Positions 44,537-55,154 of a stretch of DNA of 64,000 bases are shown here, piece after piece. The notes beneath the pieces were generated by a model, which saw only the letters and a list, made by a program, of their open reading frames with translations, searched no databases and was not told where the DNA came from. The stretch spans positions 18,786,001-18,850,000 of the forward strand of contig JBHGNT010000015.1 of NCBI GenBank assembly GCA_043228905.1. Reading direction: 5' to 3'. This stretch comes from Azolla caroliniana (lineage: Eukaryota; Polypodiophyta). Position 1 is the stretch's first letter. Every line of letters begins with the position of its first letter. The translations under genes and the position numbers were made by a program.

Positions 44537-46732
44537 CCCGAGATCCCGGTCATTGAAGAAGCAAGCCCAGATGGGGCTTGTGCGATCGGTAAGAAGTTGA
44601 CCACCGACCACGGAGAGCCGGTGGCTACGGACAAGGGCGTAAAACGGACGGGCGATTCCTTGTGTCTTCCCACACTTGCTCCCGAGATGATGGCAGTCGG
44701 GCCCGAGTGCCCACGTGAGTCCCAAGCGGAGGAAGGCGGCGGCGAAGGGCCAAGAATCACCGGCGAGAAGATACGGGGAAGGAGTGGACGAAAGCCCACA
44801 GACCCGATTCCGGAGAATTCGGCATTTGGGCCCGTATGCCCATTTAAGACCGAGGAGATGGATGGCGGTACTAAGGAGTCCTGGCACGATGCCAACGAAG
44901 ACGGATGGGAAACGGCCTGCGAGGAGGCTGAGGACGGAAGCGGCACGAGAAGATCGGCATTCCGATTCGTATGGAGCAGAATCCGGTTGTGGATCGTTTG
45001 ATTGGGGCCGGATTCGGCATGAAGGTGCCGATACAGGAGAGGGTGCGGGACGAGCCGCCCTCTTTTACATGGGGAGAAAGACCGACCGGGCGAAGGTCGA
45101 GATTTGGAAAGAGAATGAAAGCCGGTCCTATGGGATTCCTTACACCGATCCGGCTGCAGGCCCGAGTGCTGGCGTGAGTCCTATAAGAGAGATCGGTGGC
45201 GACAAGAGAACGGGACTCGGCAACCCGGAGAAGGACGAACGGACCCAGAAGAGAACTGGGCGGAGCGGACTCCCGGATGACCATTCCGGGAGGGAGGAAG
45301 AGAGCTGGCCTACGAAGAGGCCGAGGACACGGTACATTGGTACCATGGGAGAGGGTGCGGAGTAAACCGCCCTCTCGGCATGCAGAAAAGGACGACCCGG
45401 GACAGGGTCAGGAATACGGATGGAACGCCTACGGAGGATCCTTCACACCGGATCTAGAAACTTCGGCAGTCGGCAACGCGGTCGACGTAAGACCAAGATA
45501 CTGACGGTGGCGGCGAGGTGATGAAGGCAAGGGCTACAGATGGAACGCCTACGGAGGATCCTTCACACCGGATCTAGAGACTTCGGCAGTCGGCAACGCG
45601 GTCGACGTAAGACCAAGATACTGACGGTGGCGGCGAGGTGACAAAGGCAAGGGCTACGGATGGACGCCTACGGAGGATCCTTCACACCGGTTCTAGAGAC
45701 TTCAGCGGTCGGCAACGCGGCCGACGTAAGACCAAGATACTGACGGTGGCGGCGAGGTGACGAAGACAATGGGCGTAAGGAATTCCGGTCCTACGTGATC
45801 CCCACACTTAACCAGAGACTCCGACAGTTCGGCCAACGTGGCAACATGAGACCGAGACAGAAGGTTGGTGGCGGCGGGAAACGGGACCCGACTACGCGGA
45901 GGACACGAGGAGAGTCCGGGAGGGACTCAAACAAAAGACACCCTAGTTTCGGCAAGCATAGAAACGGAGTCCGGTCCTATGGGACCCTCACACCGATCCG
46001 GAGACTCGCAAACGGAGTCTCGCAAGTGGCCATTGCGGGCCGGATCGAAGCGTGACTACGGGACGGTGTTCGGCACGGGCGGGCCGAACGAAGGAAGTGG
46101 AAGACTCAGGACCTATCGCGGCAGCACGAAGACGGGAAGGGCCAAGCGGGCTACTACGGGGTGTTCCTCGGATGCAAAGGACACCGGTATGCGGGTGAGC
46201 GGCGATGCACGATCTGGCCGGAAAGGGCCGACAAGGCGTGCAATAAACCGGAGAAAGGCACACGGAGGTGCCGGAGCGGGAAGGCAAGCGCGGAGAAGGC
46301 CGGAAAGGGATCTTCCACGCCGTTCCGGAGACCATGGCGGTTCGAGCCAACGCGGCGATGTAAGACCATGGAGAAGGAAGGTGGCGGCAAAAGGATGAGG
46401 GCAACGCGAAACGACATGGGACGGCAATCAGGACGACACGAATGATCAACGAAGTCCAAGCGGGCCACTACGGGCATCATCGGGCCTACGGCGGGAAGCG
46501 GGGCGTTCATACAGCCGAACAAGGGCCAACGGAAGTACGCGTACTATGGAGATCGCGACAGAGGAACCATTGACGGGTCGAACGAGCCTACGGGGAGGCG
46601 AGCGCGAAGGAATACTCGGAGCCGATGGATCAAATCGGCAGCAAGCCGAGATGCGGATCACGGAAGACCGGTTTCTCGCCGGCCGAAATCTCTCACCCTT
46701 CAACCGGATTTGGCACGTACCGGTGGACGTGC
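44537..46732 (+). other. G3 internal non-coding repetitive region
   Basis: GC-rich sequence with many short open frames on both strands but no recognisable protein. Similar phrases recur at long range, such as GGGAGAGGGTGC near 44419, 45035 and 45348, and GGCCCGAGTGC near 44700 and 45160. This suggests growth by repeated duplication. Confidence 0.6.
45421..45780 (+). repeat. Tandem repeat, three 120-bp units
   Basis: Units start TGGAACGCCTACGGAGG at 45421 and 45541, and TGGACGCCTACGGAGG at 45661. Each ends with ACTGACGGTGGCGGCGAGG. They are highly similar. Confidence 0.93.
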
Positions 46733-46749
46733 AGTTAGGTGGGGGCGGA

Positions 46750-47494
46750 TGTCGTGAAGAATTTCGGCCAAAGGCGGAAACCAGGAACGTTGGCTACATC
46801 GGCGGGGTGCAGCGTGTGTACGCACCCATGTACATTTAGTGTGAATATCGAGGGCGCCTCTATGGCGCCGAAGAGAGTCAAGTCGGGGCAGACGATCCCA
46901 TGTAAGGCGGGATTTGTCCCACATTGTAACGCATCCCACTCCTTGTACTATAAAAGGAAGGGATCACCCTTTAGAAAAGGGTTGCCCATTTTGCATTAGA
47001 GGGTATACCGTTAGGTTTAGAGTTAGTCTTGATCTTCTTCTCCTTCGTGTTCGCTTAGGGTTTGCTGTAGCTTATCTCCTGTGCAAGACCCCGCTCGGCG
47101 TGACGAGCCCAAGAGCTCCCCGACGGCGGCTTGACAGCAGACGACTACTGTAACCTACCTCAGCCCGGCTCGAAGCTGAGGATGTATTCTTCTGTTTATA
47201 CATATATATATATATATATATTTGCGTCTGTCTGTGTATATTCGCGTCCATGTTCGTGTCGGGTGTTTCCCCTTTCCTGCGTTTCCTGTACATGAGGGCG
47301 CGAGGCGGGTCAACATGTGTGTGTGTGCGTGAGTCGGTGTTAAGCGCTCTCTCCCTCTCTCCCCTCGGTTGCTTCCGGTGTGCTTCTGAGATGCCCCGGG
47401 AACGGTGAAGCCCGACTTCCTACGCTCCAACACTCCCTAGTCCAAGACCCCCGTGGTCCCGCCCTTCTACACGCACGCGCGTAACAACGCAACA
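46750..47494 (+). repeat. G3 3' LTR
   Basis: 745 bp; nearly the same as the 5' LTR, with a longer TA run near 47203-47220. It ends AACAACGCAACA (5' LTR: AACAACGCGACA). Confidence 0.92.
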
Positions 47495-47498
47495 ACGT

Positions 47499-47946
47499 TC
47501 GACGGGAGCAAGTACAACGGGGAGTGGCTCCAGATCGGTGGGTTCCTGAAGACGATGACGCCGGGAGCGGTGTGGACAAGGGAAGAGGCTAACTGGATCT
47601 GGAAGAAAGCGTACGGATTCTTCCTGTGGGACAGAAGCATATGGAAGCACCCGAAGAAGCGAGATGGAGTCCCACTCTAGGTGGTGGCCAAGAAGGAGGA
47701 GGAAGCATTGTTAACGGCGTACCACGAGATTCCTTGGGCCGGACACCGGGGGACATGGGACATGTTCGAGAAGTTGAAGGAGAAGTATTGGTGGCCAAGA
47801 CTATACCGGGACATGCATTTGTTCGTAACGACTTGCGAAAGCTGCCAGATGCATTCCATAGTCCGACATCGGGACGAGCTGCACCCGACTTACCGGCCGA
47901 CCGTCCACTTCAAGTGGATGGTGGATCTGGTGACGATGCCGATGGG
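47499..47946 (+). pseudogene. G1 integrase zinc-finger region
   Basis: Continues the frame broken at 41726 (...VLDT, then FDGSKYNGEWLQIGGFL). It contains the H2C2 finger (HEIPWAGHRGTW...CESCQMH) and the first core motif VDLVTMPMGV. A TAG at 47678-47680 interrupts it. It is cut by Copia C at 47951. Confidence 0.85.
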
Positions 47947-47951
47947 AGTAG

Positions 47952-48336
47952 TGTTGAGTGGCAAGCTCAACCGGATCTGGATCGGCTAAATAAGCATGAG
48001 CCGGATCGACATCTGGAAGGATGAGCCGGTGAGCCGGATCCATCAGTAACCGGAAGCCTAGTAGCAGCCTAGACTACTAGGAAGTTAATGTCTCATAGTT
48101 AGTGTCAGACGCTTGTGTGAGCATTGAAGTACACCGTACTTATGTCAGTTCGTATGGACTTGTATAAAAGTGTTCACTGAACACATATGATGTACAGACT
48201 GAGTATTATTTTTGAATTGAGTTTGTGTGCATTCACTCTCTGTCTCTCCCGCGTATTGTGTATATCCTAAGCTCTCCATTAAACCTGTGTTTGTGTGTTC
48301 GGTTTTCTGTTTGCTTCCACACGCTATTCTTTTACA
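47952..48336 (+). repeat. Copia C 5' LTR
   Basis: 385 bp; contains TATAAAAGTG near 48161. About 21 bp shorter than the 3' LTR because of an indel in U3. Confidence 0.9.
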
Positions 48337-48348
48337 TGGTATCAGAGC
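48337..48348 (+). other. Copia C primer-binding site
   Basis: TGGTATCAGAGC directly after the LTR; initiator tRNA-Met type. Confidence 0.93.
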
Positions 48349-48420
48349 GTGAGGGTTGAGAACCTCTGCAACCGACATAGCTTGAAAAGAAAACCAACCA
48401 AGAAGATCAGGTAAAAACCG

Positions 48421-51400
48421 ATGGATAGAGGCATGGCTATCTCGCTTCCGACGGAGAAGCTTGATAGAAACAACTACGCATCTTGGTCGTACAAGATCCA
48501 CGAATACCTGCTCGGACATAGTTACTGGAGCTATGTCAACGGAGCAAATGACACATCACCCGAATCGACACACAGAGATTTCCTGGTGTGGGAACAGTCG
48601 GCGAGCAGAGTACTGTACTGCTTCGCGTCTTTGTGGGCGAACAACTCCTAAGCTACATTCGGGATGCAAAAACACCAAAAGATGCTTGGGGAAATATGAA
48701 GAAGATTTTCGCCGCAAGCACTACAGCCAAGAAGCTTCAACTCCGACAGGAGCTGAGCAACCTATGACAACGTGACTTGTCGGTGGCAGACTCCACCTCC
48801 AAAATCAAGGACATTTGCGACTCTCTGGCCTCCATCGATGTGAGAATACGTCGTCATTTTTCGACTTACAGTCGATGCTCCTTGTAGAGGAGAACCACGC
48901 CGGTGTGTCAACAAGTGCACCAACCAACAACCGGATGCTGTACACGGAGGCGGATCGGCCTTGTGGGCGTGGTGAACAAGGGTTTAGGGTTTAGCTCGCA
49001 ATGGTAGCGGCCATCAAGAGCATGAACAAAGGCACAGAGAAAGTGCCAACAGTAGTTCCAGACCCTCGACAAGGAGGGGGAGTCAAGGCGGCAGCGGAGG
49101 CCGGCAAGCAAAGGCTGACACGGAATGTTGGTACTATGGTAAAAAGGGCTACAGAGAAAGCGAGTGTTGGAAGAAGCGCGCCAATTCGGATTGATCCGGA
49201 TTTGACAAGGCCGGCAGAGAGAATCGACAATACTCGCACTACGTAGAAGGATCAGGAGGATCCAAAACCGGAAAAGTTGGTAAAGGGCCAACCTTGGTGA
49301 TGAAACACGAGGCTAGCTTGATGAAGAAGACCACTTCCAAATCGAAGGAAGTGTGGTACATTGATTCCAGTGTGTCAAATCACATGACGAGCCACAAAGA
49401 GTGGTTCTCTTTCTTGGAGAAACCGGAACAACTAGGAGTTGTCGAAATCAGAGACGACACTCCACACCCAATCGTGCATGTCGGAGAAGTCCCTTTGAGC
49501 CACGTCAAACAGAGAGGGAAGTTGATGAACGTATTACACGTTCCGACCATCACGAAGAACCTGGTGTTGGTTGGATAGATTGTCGACCAGGGGATGCAGG
49601 TGCGGTTTACGCACCTCGGGTGCTTCATTGAGGAAGAGGGCCAAATCATTGCACAAGGGCGCAAGGATGGGAGGATGTTTATCCTCGACACCAATGACGT
49701 CGACACCGCTTTGTTCGCCAAAGGACAGAAGATTGAATCAGATATCGATCTCTGGCACAAGCGGATTGGCCACGTTAATTACAGGAGGCTTCAAGACTTG
49801 CAAACGAAACACGTTGTTTTCGGTTTGCTGAAGTTTAGTGGCCGGAAGACCCAAGTATGTGAAGCCTGCCAACTCCGGAAGCAACACCGGCTTCCATTCC
49901 CCACCGAAAGAAACCATAGACGTAACAAGCTCGACCTTATTCATTCGGATGTATGGGGACCGTCACAAAATGTTAGTCTTGGCCGGAGTCGATATTTCGT
50001 CTCCTTCATCGACGACTACAGTTGGCACACATGGATCTACCTCATTGAGCGGAAGAGTGAAGTCTTCGAGTGTTTCCGGAACCTGCAAAGCCTGATTGAA
50101 TGGGAAATGGAAAGGAAGATCAAGTGCCTGCGGTCGAATGGTGGAAAAGAATATTTTTCCGGCCAATTCAACAGTTATTTGCAGCAGAACGGAATTCGGA
50201 GAGAATTCAGCTGCAGGTACACACCGGAGCAAAATGGCGTGGCCGAAAGGAAGAACTGGTTGATTGTCGATGCGACAAGGGCAATGCTGGAGGAGAAGAG
50301 CATGCCACATTTCTATAGGGCTGAGGCGGTCCGGATCAGTGACAAGGTGTCAGCACATGAGCTATATTTTGGGCGCAAGCCGAATTTGAGACACCTTCCG
50401 ATATTCAGTAGCATTTCATATGTGCATGTGCCGGATGAGAAGCGGAGGAAGGTGGATGCAAAGTCGGAGAAATGCATCCTGGTCAGTTACTCGCATGAGC
50501 AAAAGGGGTATAAGTGTTATAAGCCCCGGACGAAGCAGGTCTGAGTTAGCCGGGATGTTGAGTTTGATGAGACGACATCATGGTATGCCTTACCGGCTCC
50601 GACTTCCGACCCCGACCTGATACTGGAGGATGAGGCTAGTGAGGCTGAACCGGTCCAGATAGAAGATGAAGACCTCGACACTCTAGAAGAGAGTCTGATC
50701 TCGTTTCGGTTGAGTGGACCGAATGAGCGGCTAAGTCGGGATGACCAGTCGGATGAGGAATCGGCGAGTAGTGGAGACTCTGCCGTGCTCTCCCCGCGCA
50801 AGGAACCGAGGACACGATTCACGCGCAAAGAGAAAGGGAAGAAGAAGATGTCGGAATACGAAACCAGCAACATTGAGCCGGATCAGAGCGAAACCGACTC
50901 CGGAAAGGATGAAGGTGGATCTTCGAGAACGAAGTTCGAACTGGCCAAGAAATGCCCCAAACCAGGTAACAATAAGATACGCCGGTCTTCCCGCCAGAAG
51001 AACCCCGTGCAGCGGTACGGGTACAACATGGCGCATCACTATGCGTACATGACCAAGCTGGCGGAAGTGCGTGAGCAGGAGAGCTACGCAAAAGCGGCAA
51101 AGGACGCAATTTGGCGTGCCGCTATGAAGGAAGAAATGCGGGCACTCAATGCCAACGACACATGGGACCTAGTTGACCCTCCCCGACACTGTAAACCGAT
51201 TGAATGTAAGTGGGTGTACAAGGTAAAGTACAATGCCTACGGTTCGGTTAACTGGTACAAGGCCCAGTTAGTGGCGAAGGGATACACACAAACCCACAAA
51301 ATCGACTACGACGAGACCTTAGCTCCGTTAGCGAAGATGACGACGGTTCGTGTGGTGCTGGTGGTTGTTGCGGCAAGGAGGTGGCATCTTCACCAGATGG

Positions 51401-52854
51401 ACGTGAAGAATGCATTTTTTCAGGGTGATTTTGAAGAAGAGGTCTTTATGACCCAACCTCCCCCGGTTTCTAGTCGAAGATGAACAAGTCGGCAGTATGC
51501 CGGCTGAAGAAGTCACTTTATGGCTTGAAGCAAGCCCCACGAGCTTGGAATACGAAGATCATGCACCGATTGCGTAAGATGGGGTTTGCGGCCTCAAAGT
51601 CCGACTCTTTGTTGTTCATCCGGCAAGGTCAAGACGGTCTGGTCTACATCTTGTTGTATGTTGATGATCTAGTCATCACTGGACTTGGACTCGATGAAAT
51701 CGTCCGAGTCAAGTCCCAGCTATCGGATGCATTTGAGATGAAGGACCTGGGGGACCTTCACTATTTCCTTGGGATCGAGGTGATCCGAACCCCCGATAGC
51801 ATATTGCTCTCACAAAGACACTATGTGTTGAACATGTTGTACAAGTTCGGCATGACGGAATGCTGATCTCCACACCCCTGGACCGGAACTAGAAGCTCTG
51901 TCCCGACTCCGGACTAGCCTGCGATGAGAAACGGTTCCGACAAATCGTCGAAAGCCTTATATATTTGAAATTCACCCGACCTGACATCAATTATCTGGTT
52001 GGCGTGATCAACCAATATATGCAGAAGCCGACCGTGGAGCACCTTTTGTGCGCGCATCGAATTTTGCAATATGTGAGCGGCACAAAGGAACGGGGATTGT
52101 TATACCGACATGGTATAACCGAAGAGCTAGTCGGCTACACCGATGCTGATTGGGCCAACGATGCATCGGATCACCGATCCACCTCCGGCTATATGTTTTT
52201 CCTTGGTAGCGCGGCTGTTGCGTGGAGCAGCAAAAAGCAGCCAATAGTGGCCCTTTCGAGCATTGAGGCTGAATACTGGGGCGCTACCGTTGCCACCTAT
52301 GAAGCCATTTGGCTTCGGCGTTTGCTGCAAGACCTGCGGATCGAGGTGCCGACCCCGATCCTGCTCTACTGCGACAACATCAGCAGCATGCAACTCGCCA
52401 AGAACCCCGTATTCCATGCTCACACAAAGCACATAGAAGTGCACTACCACTTCGTGCGTGAGCATGCCCTGAGCGGCATACGGATCGGCAAGTTGCCGAC
52501 ATCTTCACTAAACCGCTAGGATCGGACAAGTTGCAGCACTTCACCGAAATGCTTGGTGTTCAGCATCTCGACGTGCCACACTTAAGGGGGAGAACTGGCA
52601 AAGACACCGAAACGGGCAAAGGCAAAGAGACAGTCGATTGCGCCGATAAGGGAAGAACCGACAAGGGGAGAGACAAGAAGAAGAAAGGAGCCGAGTCGAC
52701 AAAGGAAGTTGACACATCCAAACAAGTCGGAACCAATGGCAGAGTCAAGAAGGACAGAGCCGCCAAGACCCAGACATGGTCCGATGTGGTGAAGGGCCTG
52801 GAACCGGAAAACGAATCGGGAGCGACCGATTTGGACAAGAGCTGGAACGAATAG
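48421..52854 (+). pseudogene. Copia C gag-pol remnant with an extra 3' coding stretch
   Basis: Gag opens at the ATG at 48421 (TEKLDRNNYASWSYKI) and stops at TAA 48649-48651. The zinc knuckle near 49126-49167 reads CWYYGKKGYRESEC, with one Cys and the His replaced by Tyr. The protease has WYIDSSVSNHMT (DSS for DSG) near 49355. The integrase lies at 49594-50544 with RSNGGKEYF (Asn where core Asp is expected). RT is in pieces, with YVDDLVITG near 51658. RNase H is at 51965-52519. After it, another frame carries on through LQHFTEMLGV into a Lys/Asp/Gly-rich tail ending WSDVVKGLEPE...SWNE at 52854. Many stops and frameshifts: inactive. Confidence 0.87.
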
Positions 52855-53163
52855 GAGACAACCGATTTGGTTCTATAGACGGATTCGGAAGAACCGGTTC
52901 AATTCAAGGCCAAGATGACGAGAAGGCAGCGAAAGTCGACGCCAACACGAAGGAATCGGTGAATCGACAAGCACCGAAGTCACAGCAGCGAGGGAGCTGA
53001 ATTGGGCATGTTGAACAGACAAGCCAACCGAGGAGGTCGAGGTCCGTAGAAACAAAAGGGTCATGGCAAACGGGACCGGACCGGACGAGGAGCGCGAGCG
53101 AGGCGGAGTGACGCCATGGAGATTGACACTATGATCCGACCTCAAGTTGAGCCTGAGGGGGAG

Positions 53164-53569
53164 TGTTGAGCGGGAAGCTCAACCGGATCTAGATCAGCAT
53201 TCGTAAGGATGAGCTGGATCGGTGAGCCGGTGAGCAAGTGAGTCGGTGAGTTGGGGAGCGAGTTAGCCGGATCCATCAATAATCAGAAGCCTAGTAGCAG
53301 CCTAGACTACTAGGAAGTTAATGTCTCATAGTTAGTGTCAGATGCTTGTGTGAGCATTGAAGTACACCGTACTTCTGTCAGTTCGTATAGACTTGTATAA
53401 AAGTGTTAACTAAACACATACGATGTACAGACTGAGTATTATTTTTGAATTGAGTTTGTGTGCATTGACTCTCTGTCTCTCCCGCATACTGTGTATATCC
53501 TAAGCTCTCCATTAAACCTACGTTTCTGTGTTCGGTTTTCTATTTGCTTCTGCACGCTATTCTTTGACA
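53164..53569 (+). repeat. Copia C 3' LTR
   Basis: 406 bp; same order of phrases as the 5' LTR, including CCTAGTAGCAGCCTAGACTA. Confidence 0.9.
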
Positions 53570-53574
53570 AGTAG

Positions 53575-54453
53575 GGCAGATGCGATACCTGGTGCTGGCA
53601 CAAGAGGATCTGACGAACCAGGTGCAGGGCCGAGCCTTACCAAACAAGACGACCGTGGCCGTGTGTCGGTTCCTAATCGAGGAAGTGGTATGTCAGTACG
53701 TGTCCATAGGAAAGATTGTTGCAGATCGTGGAGAACTGGATGCACAAGAGGCCGAAGAGTTGTTTGAATGGTTAGGGGTTAAACTCTCGCTCACCACGGC
53801 GTACAATCCGGAGGCAAAGAGGAAGGTGGAACGAGGGCACAACCCAATCATGAAGGCATTGGTGCGATCGTGTGAAGGACAGGTCGAGAATTAGCCGCGG
53901 CTTCTACCTTACGCGTTGTGGGCGGACCGGACTATGCACAATTCGGTGACCGGGTTCATGCCGGCGGAGTTGATGTAAGGCCAAAAACCGATTATGCCAG
54001 ATAGATTGGAGGAGCAAGATGAGTCAGTAAAAGCTGTTGACAACGCGGATTCGACAGCTTGAGCGAAGACCAGAGGACGTGGAACAGGCAAAGGCGAAGT
54101 TGCAAACGGCGAGGGAGAGGAACAAGGGCCGATTCAATCGAACACACCGGCTGCGGCCAAAGAAGATCGAAGAAGGTGACTGGGTGTTGGTGTACGACAA
54201 TAGCCTCAACAACCAGCACAAGGTGACGCGCAAATTCTCAAGGAGGTGGTTCGGGCCCTACGCCGTAACGAGCGCGAATGACAATGGCAACTACCATCTT
54301 GCAGAGCTCTATGGGACACGGTTAACAGTACCATTAGCCGGGAAGTGGATCAAGGCGTTCAAGAAGCGGCACGAGGACGAGCCAGACCTGGGGAGTGAGG
54401 ACGACAATGGCGATCGGTTCGGAGTGGGTGAAGGATCAAGGAGCGATGAGTAG
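53575..54453 (+). pseudogene. G1 integrase core and C-terminus
   Basis: Continues from 47946. Core motifs VADRGELD and KVERGH are present. TAG at 53892-53894 and a frame change near 54000-54040 break it. The last open stretch (54037-54453) has RLRPKKIEEGDWVLVYDN and RRWFGPYAV, like G2, then an acidic tail and TAG. No chromodomain was seen. The polypurine tract and 3' LTR follow. Confidence 0.85.
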
Positions 54454-54526
54454 AGGCAAGCCGGTTTCTCCAGTAACTGTTCCTCTCTGGTGCATACCGG
54501 TGGATGCGCGGTTTGGTGGGGGTGGA

Positions 54527-55154
54527 TGTCGTGGAGAAAACCGGCCATAGGAGGAAACGGGGGAAAAGACGTAGGAACCGACCCTTACGCGTTGACGCAC
54601 TATTTATTAAGTTGTACACAACTAGGTCTGATTCAGCTGGTGTAAATATACTAGGTAGTACACATTGATTGTCTAGGAAATCCAGGCGTATCTCTGTCCG
54701 ATGGGATAAGGGATAAATGTATGTAACCGAGGGTGTAACGGTCTTCCCTGGCAGCCTATAAAAGGGAGGGGAGAAGACTGTAACGGGGATTGCGCATTTT
54801 GAGAGGACGAAGTGTTGTCGGACTGGTAACCGAGCTCTCTCCTCCTCCATCGTTGTTGCTTCTGCAGGGATTTTGGGTTAAGTTGGTTGCCTCTGCTGCG
54901 TGAAAGCCTGTGCACTTCCGGTAGGGGCTCCACTGCGTATTTAGGTGCGTGTGGTCGTCTGTGTGGAGTCTGTCACCGGCTTGCTGGTTGTAACATTGCA
55001 AGCTCTATAATCTATACTGATTTGGAATTGATTCTCTCATTTCTGTCTCTTTATGTTTCTTGCGAATCTCTCTCTCCCTCTCATCTCTCACGCTCCTCGG
55101 TTCCGGGCCCCCCCGGTCCCGCCTTATTTCCTACGCGAAAGCGTAACAACACGA
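54527..55154 (+). repeat. G1 3' LTR
   Basis: About 628 bp, starting TGTCGTGGAG after the polypurine tract. It ends in ...AACAACACGA and lacks the final CA seen in the 5' LTR; a partial Copia LTR starts at once. The junction looks like a deletion or rearrangement breakpoint. Confidence 0.85.

Larger units (their letters stand above)
41727..47494 (+). mobile_element. G3: non-autonomous, gag-only Ty3/Gypsy element (TR-GAG type)
   Basis: 5' LTR 41727-42462, 3' LTR 46750-47494, 4-bp target duplication ACGT at 41723-41726 and 47495-47498. It shares the primer-binding string with G1 and G2, and the polypurine end GTTAGGTGGGGGCGGA with G2. The interior has a gag-like frame but no protease, RT, RNase H or integrase was found. 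The rest is GC-rich repetitive sequence. It would depend on proteins from a G2-like partner. It carries solo LTR G4 within its gag. Confidence 0.9.
47952..53569 (+). mobile_element. Copia C: degenerate Ty1/Copia element with both LTRs
   Basis: LTRs 47952-48336 (385 bp) and 53164-53569 (406 bp), TGTTGAG...ACA. Target duplication AGTAG lies at 47947-47951 and 53570-53574. Primer-binding site TGGTATCAGAGC at 48337-48348 and polypurine tract TGAGGGGGAG before the 3' LTR. Inserted in the integrase of G1, whose frame resumes at 53575 (GQMRYLVLAQEDLTNQV). Confidence 0.93.
29922..55154 (+). mobile_element. G1: old Ty3/Gypsy element, host of nested insertions
   Basis: 5' LTR 29922-30548, primer-binding site at 30555, a gag-pro-pol remnant in four pieces, polypurine tract (GGTTTGGTGGGGGTGGA, 54510-54526) and 3' LTR 54527-55154. 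The coding pieces join across the insertions G2 (30807-37798), G3 (41727-47498) and Copia C (47952-53574). Without them the element is about 6.5 kb. Its LTRs have diverged and its frames hold many stops, so it is older than its guests. No target duplication pairs the two ends: CCAT precedes the left LTR, and the right LTR runs into a truncated Copia LTR. Confidence 0.88.

Noticed and set aside
44537-46732. Several 80-220 codon frames in the G3 interior as accessory genes
   Set aside because: They occur on both strands, overlap each other, follow the tandem repeats and match no domain I know.
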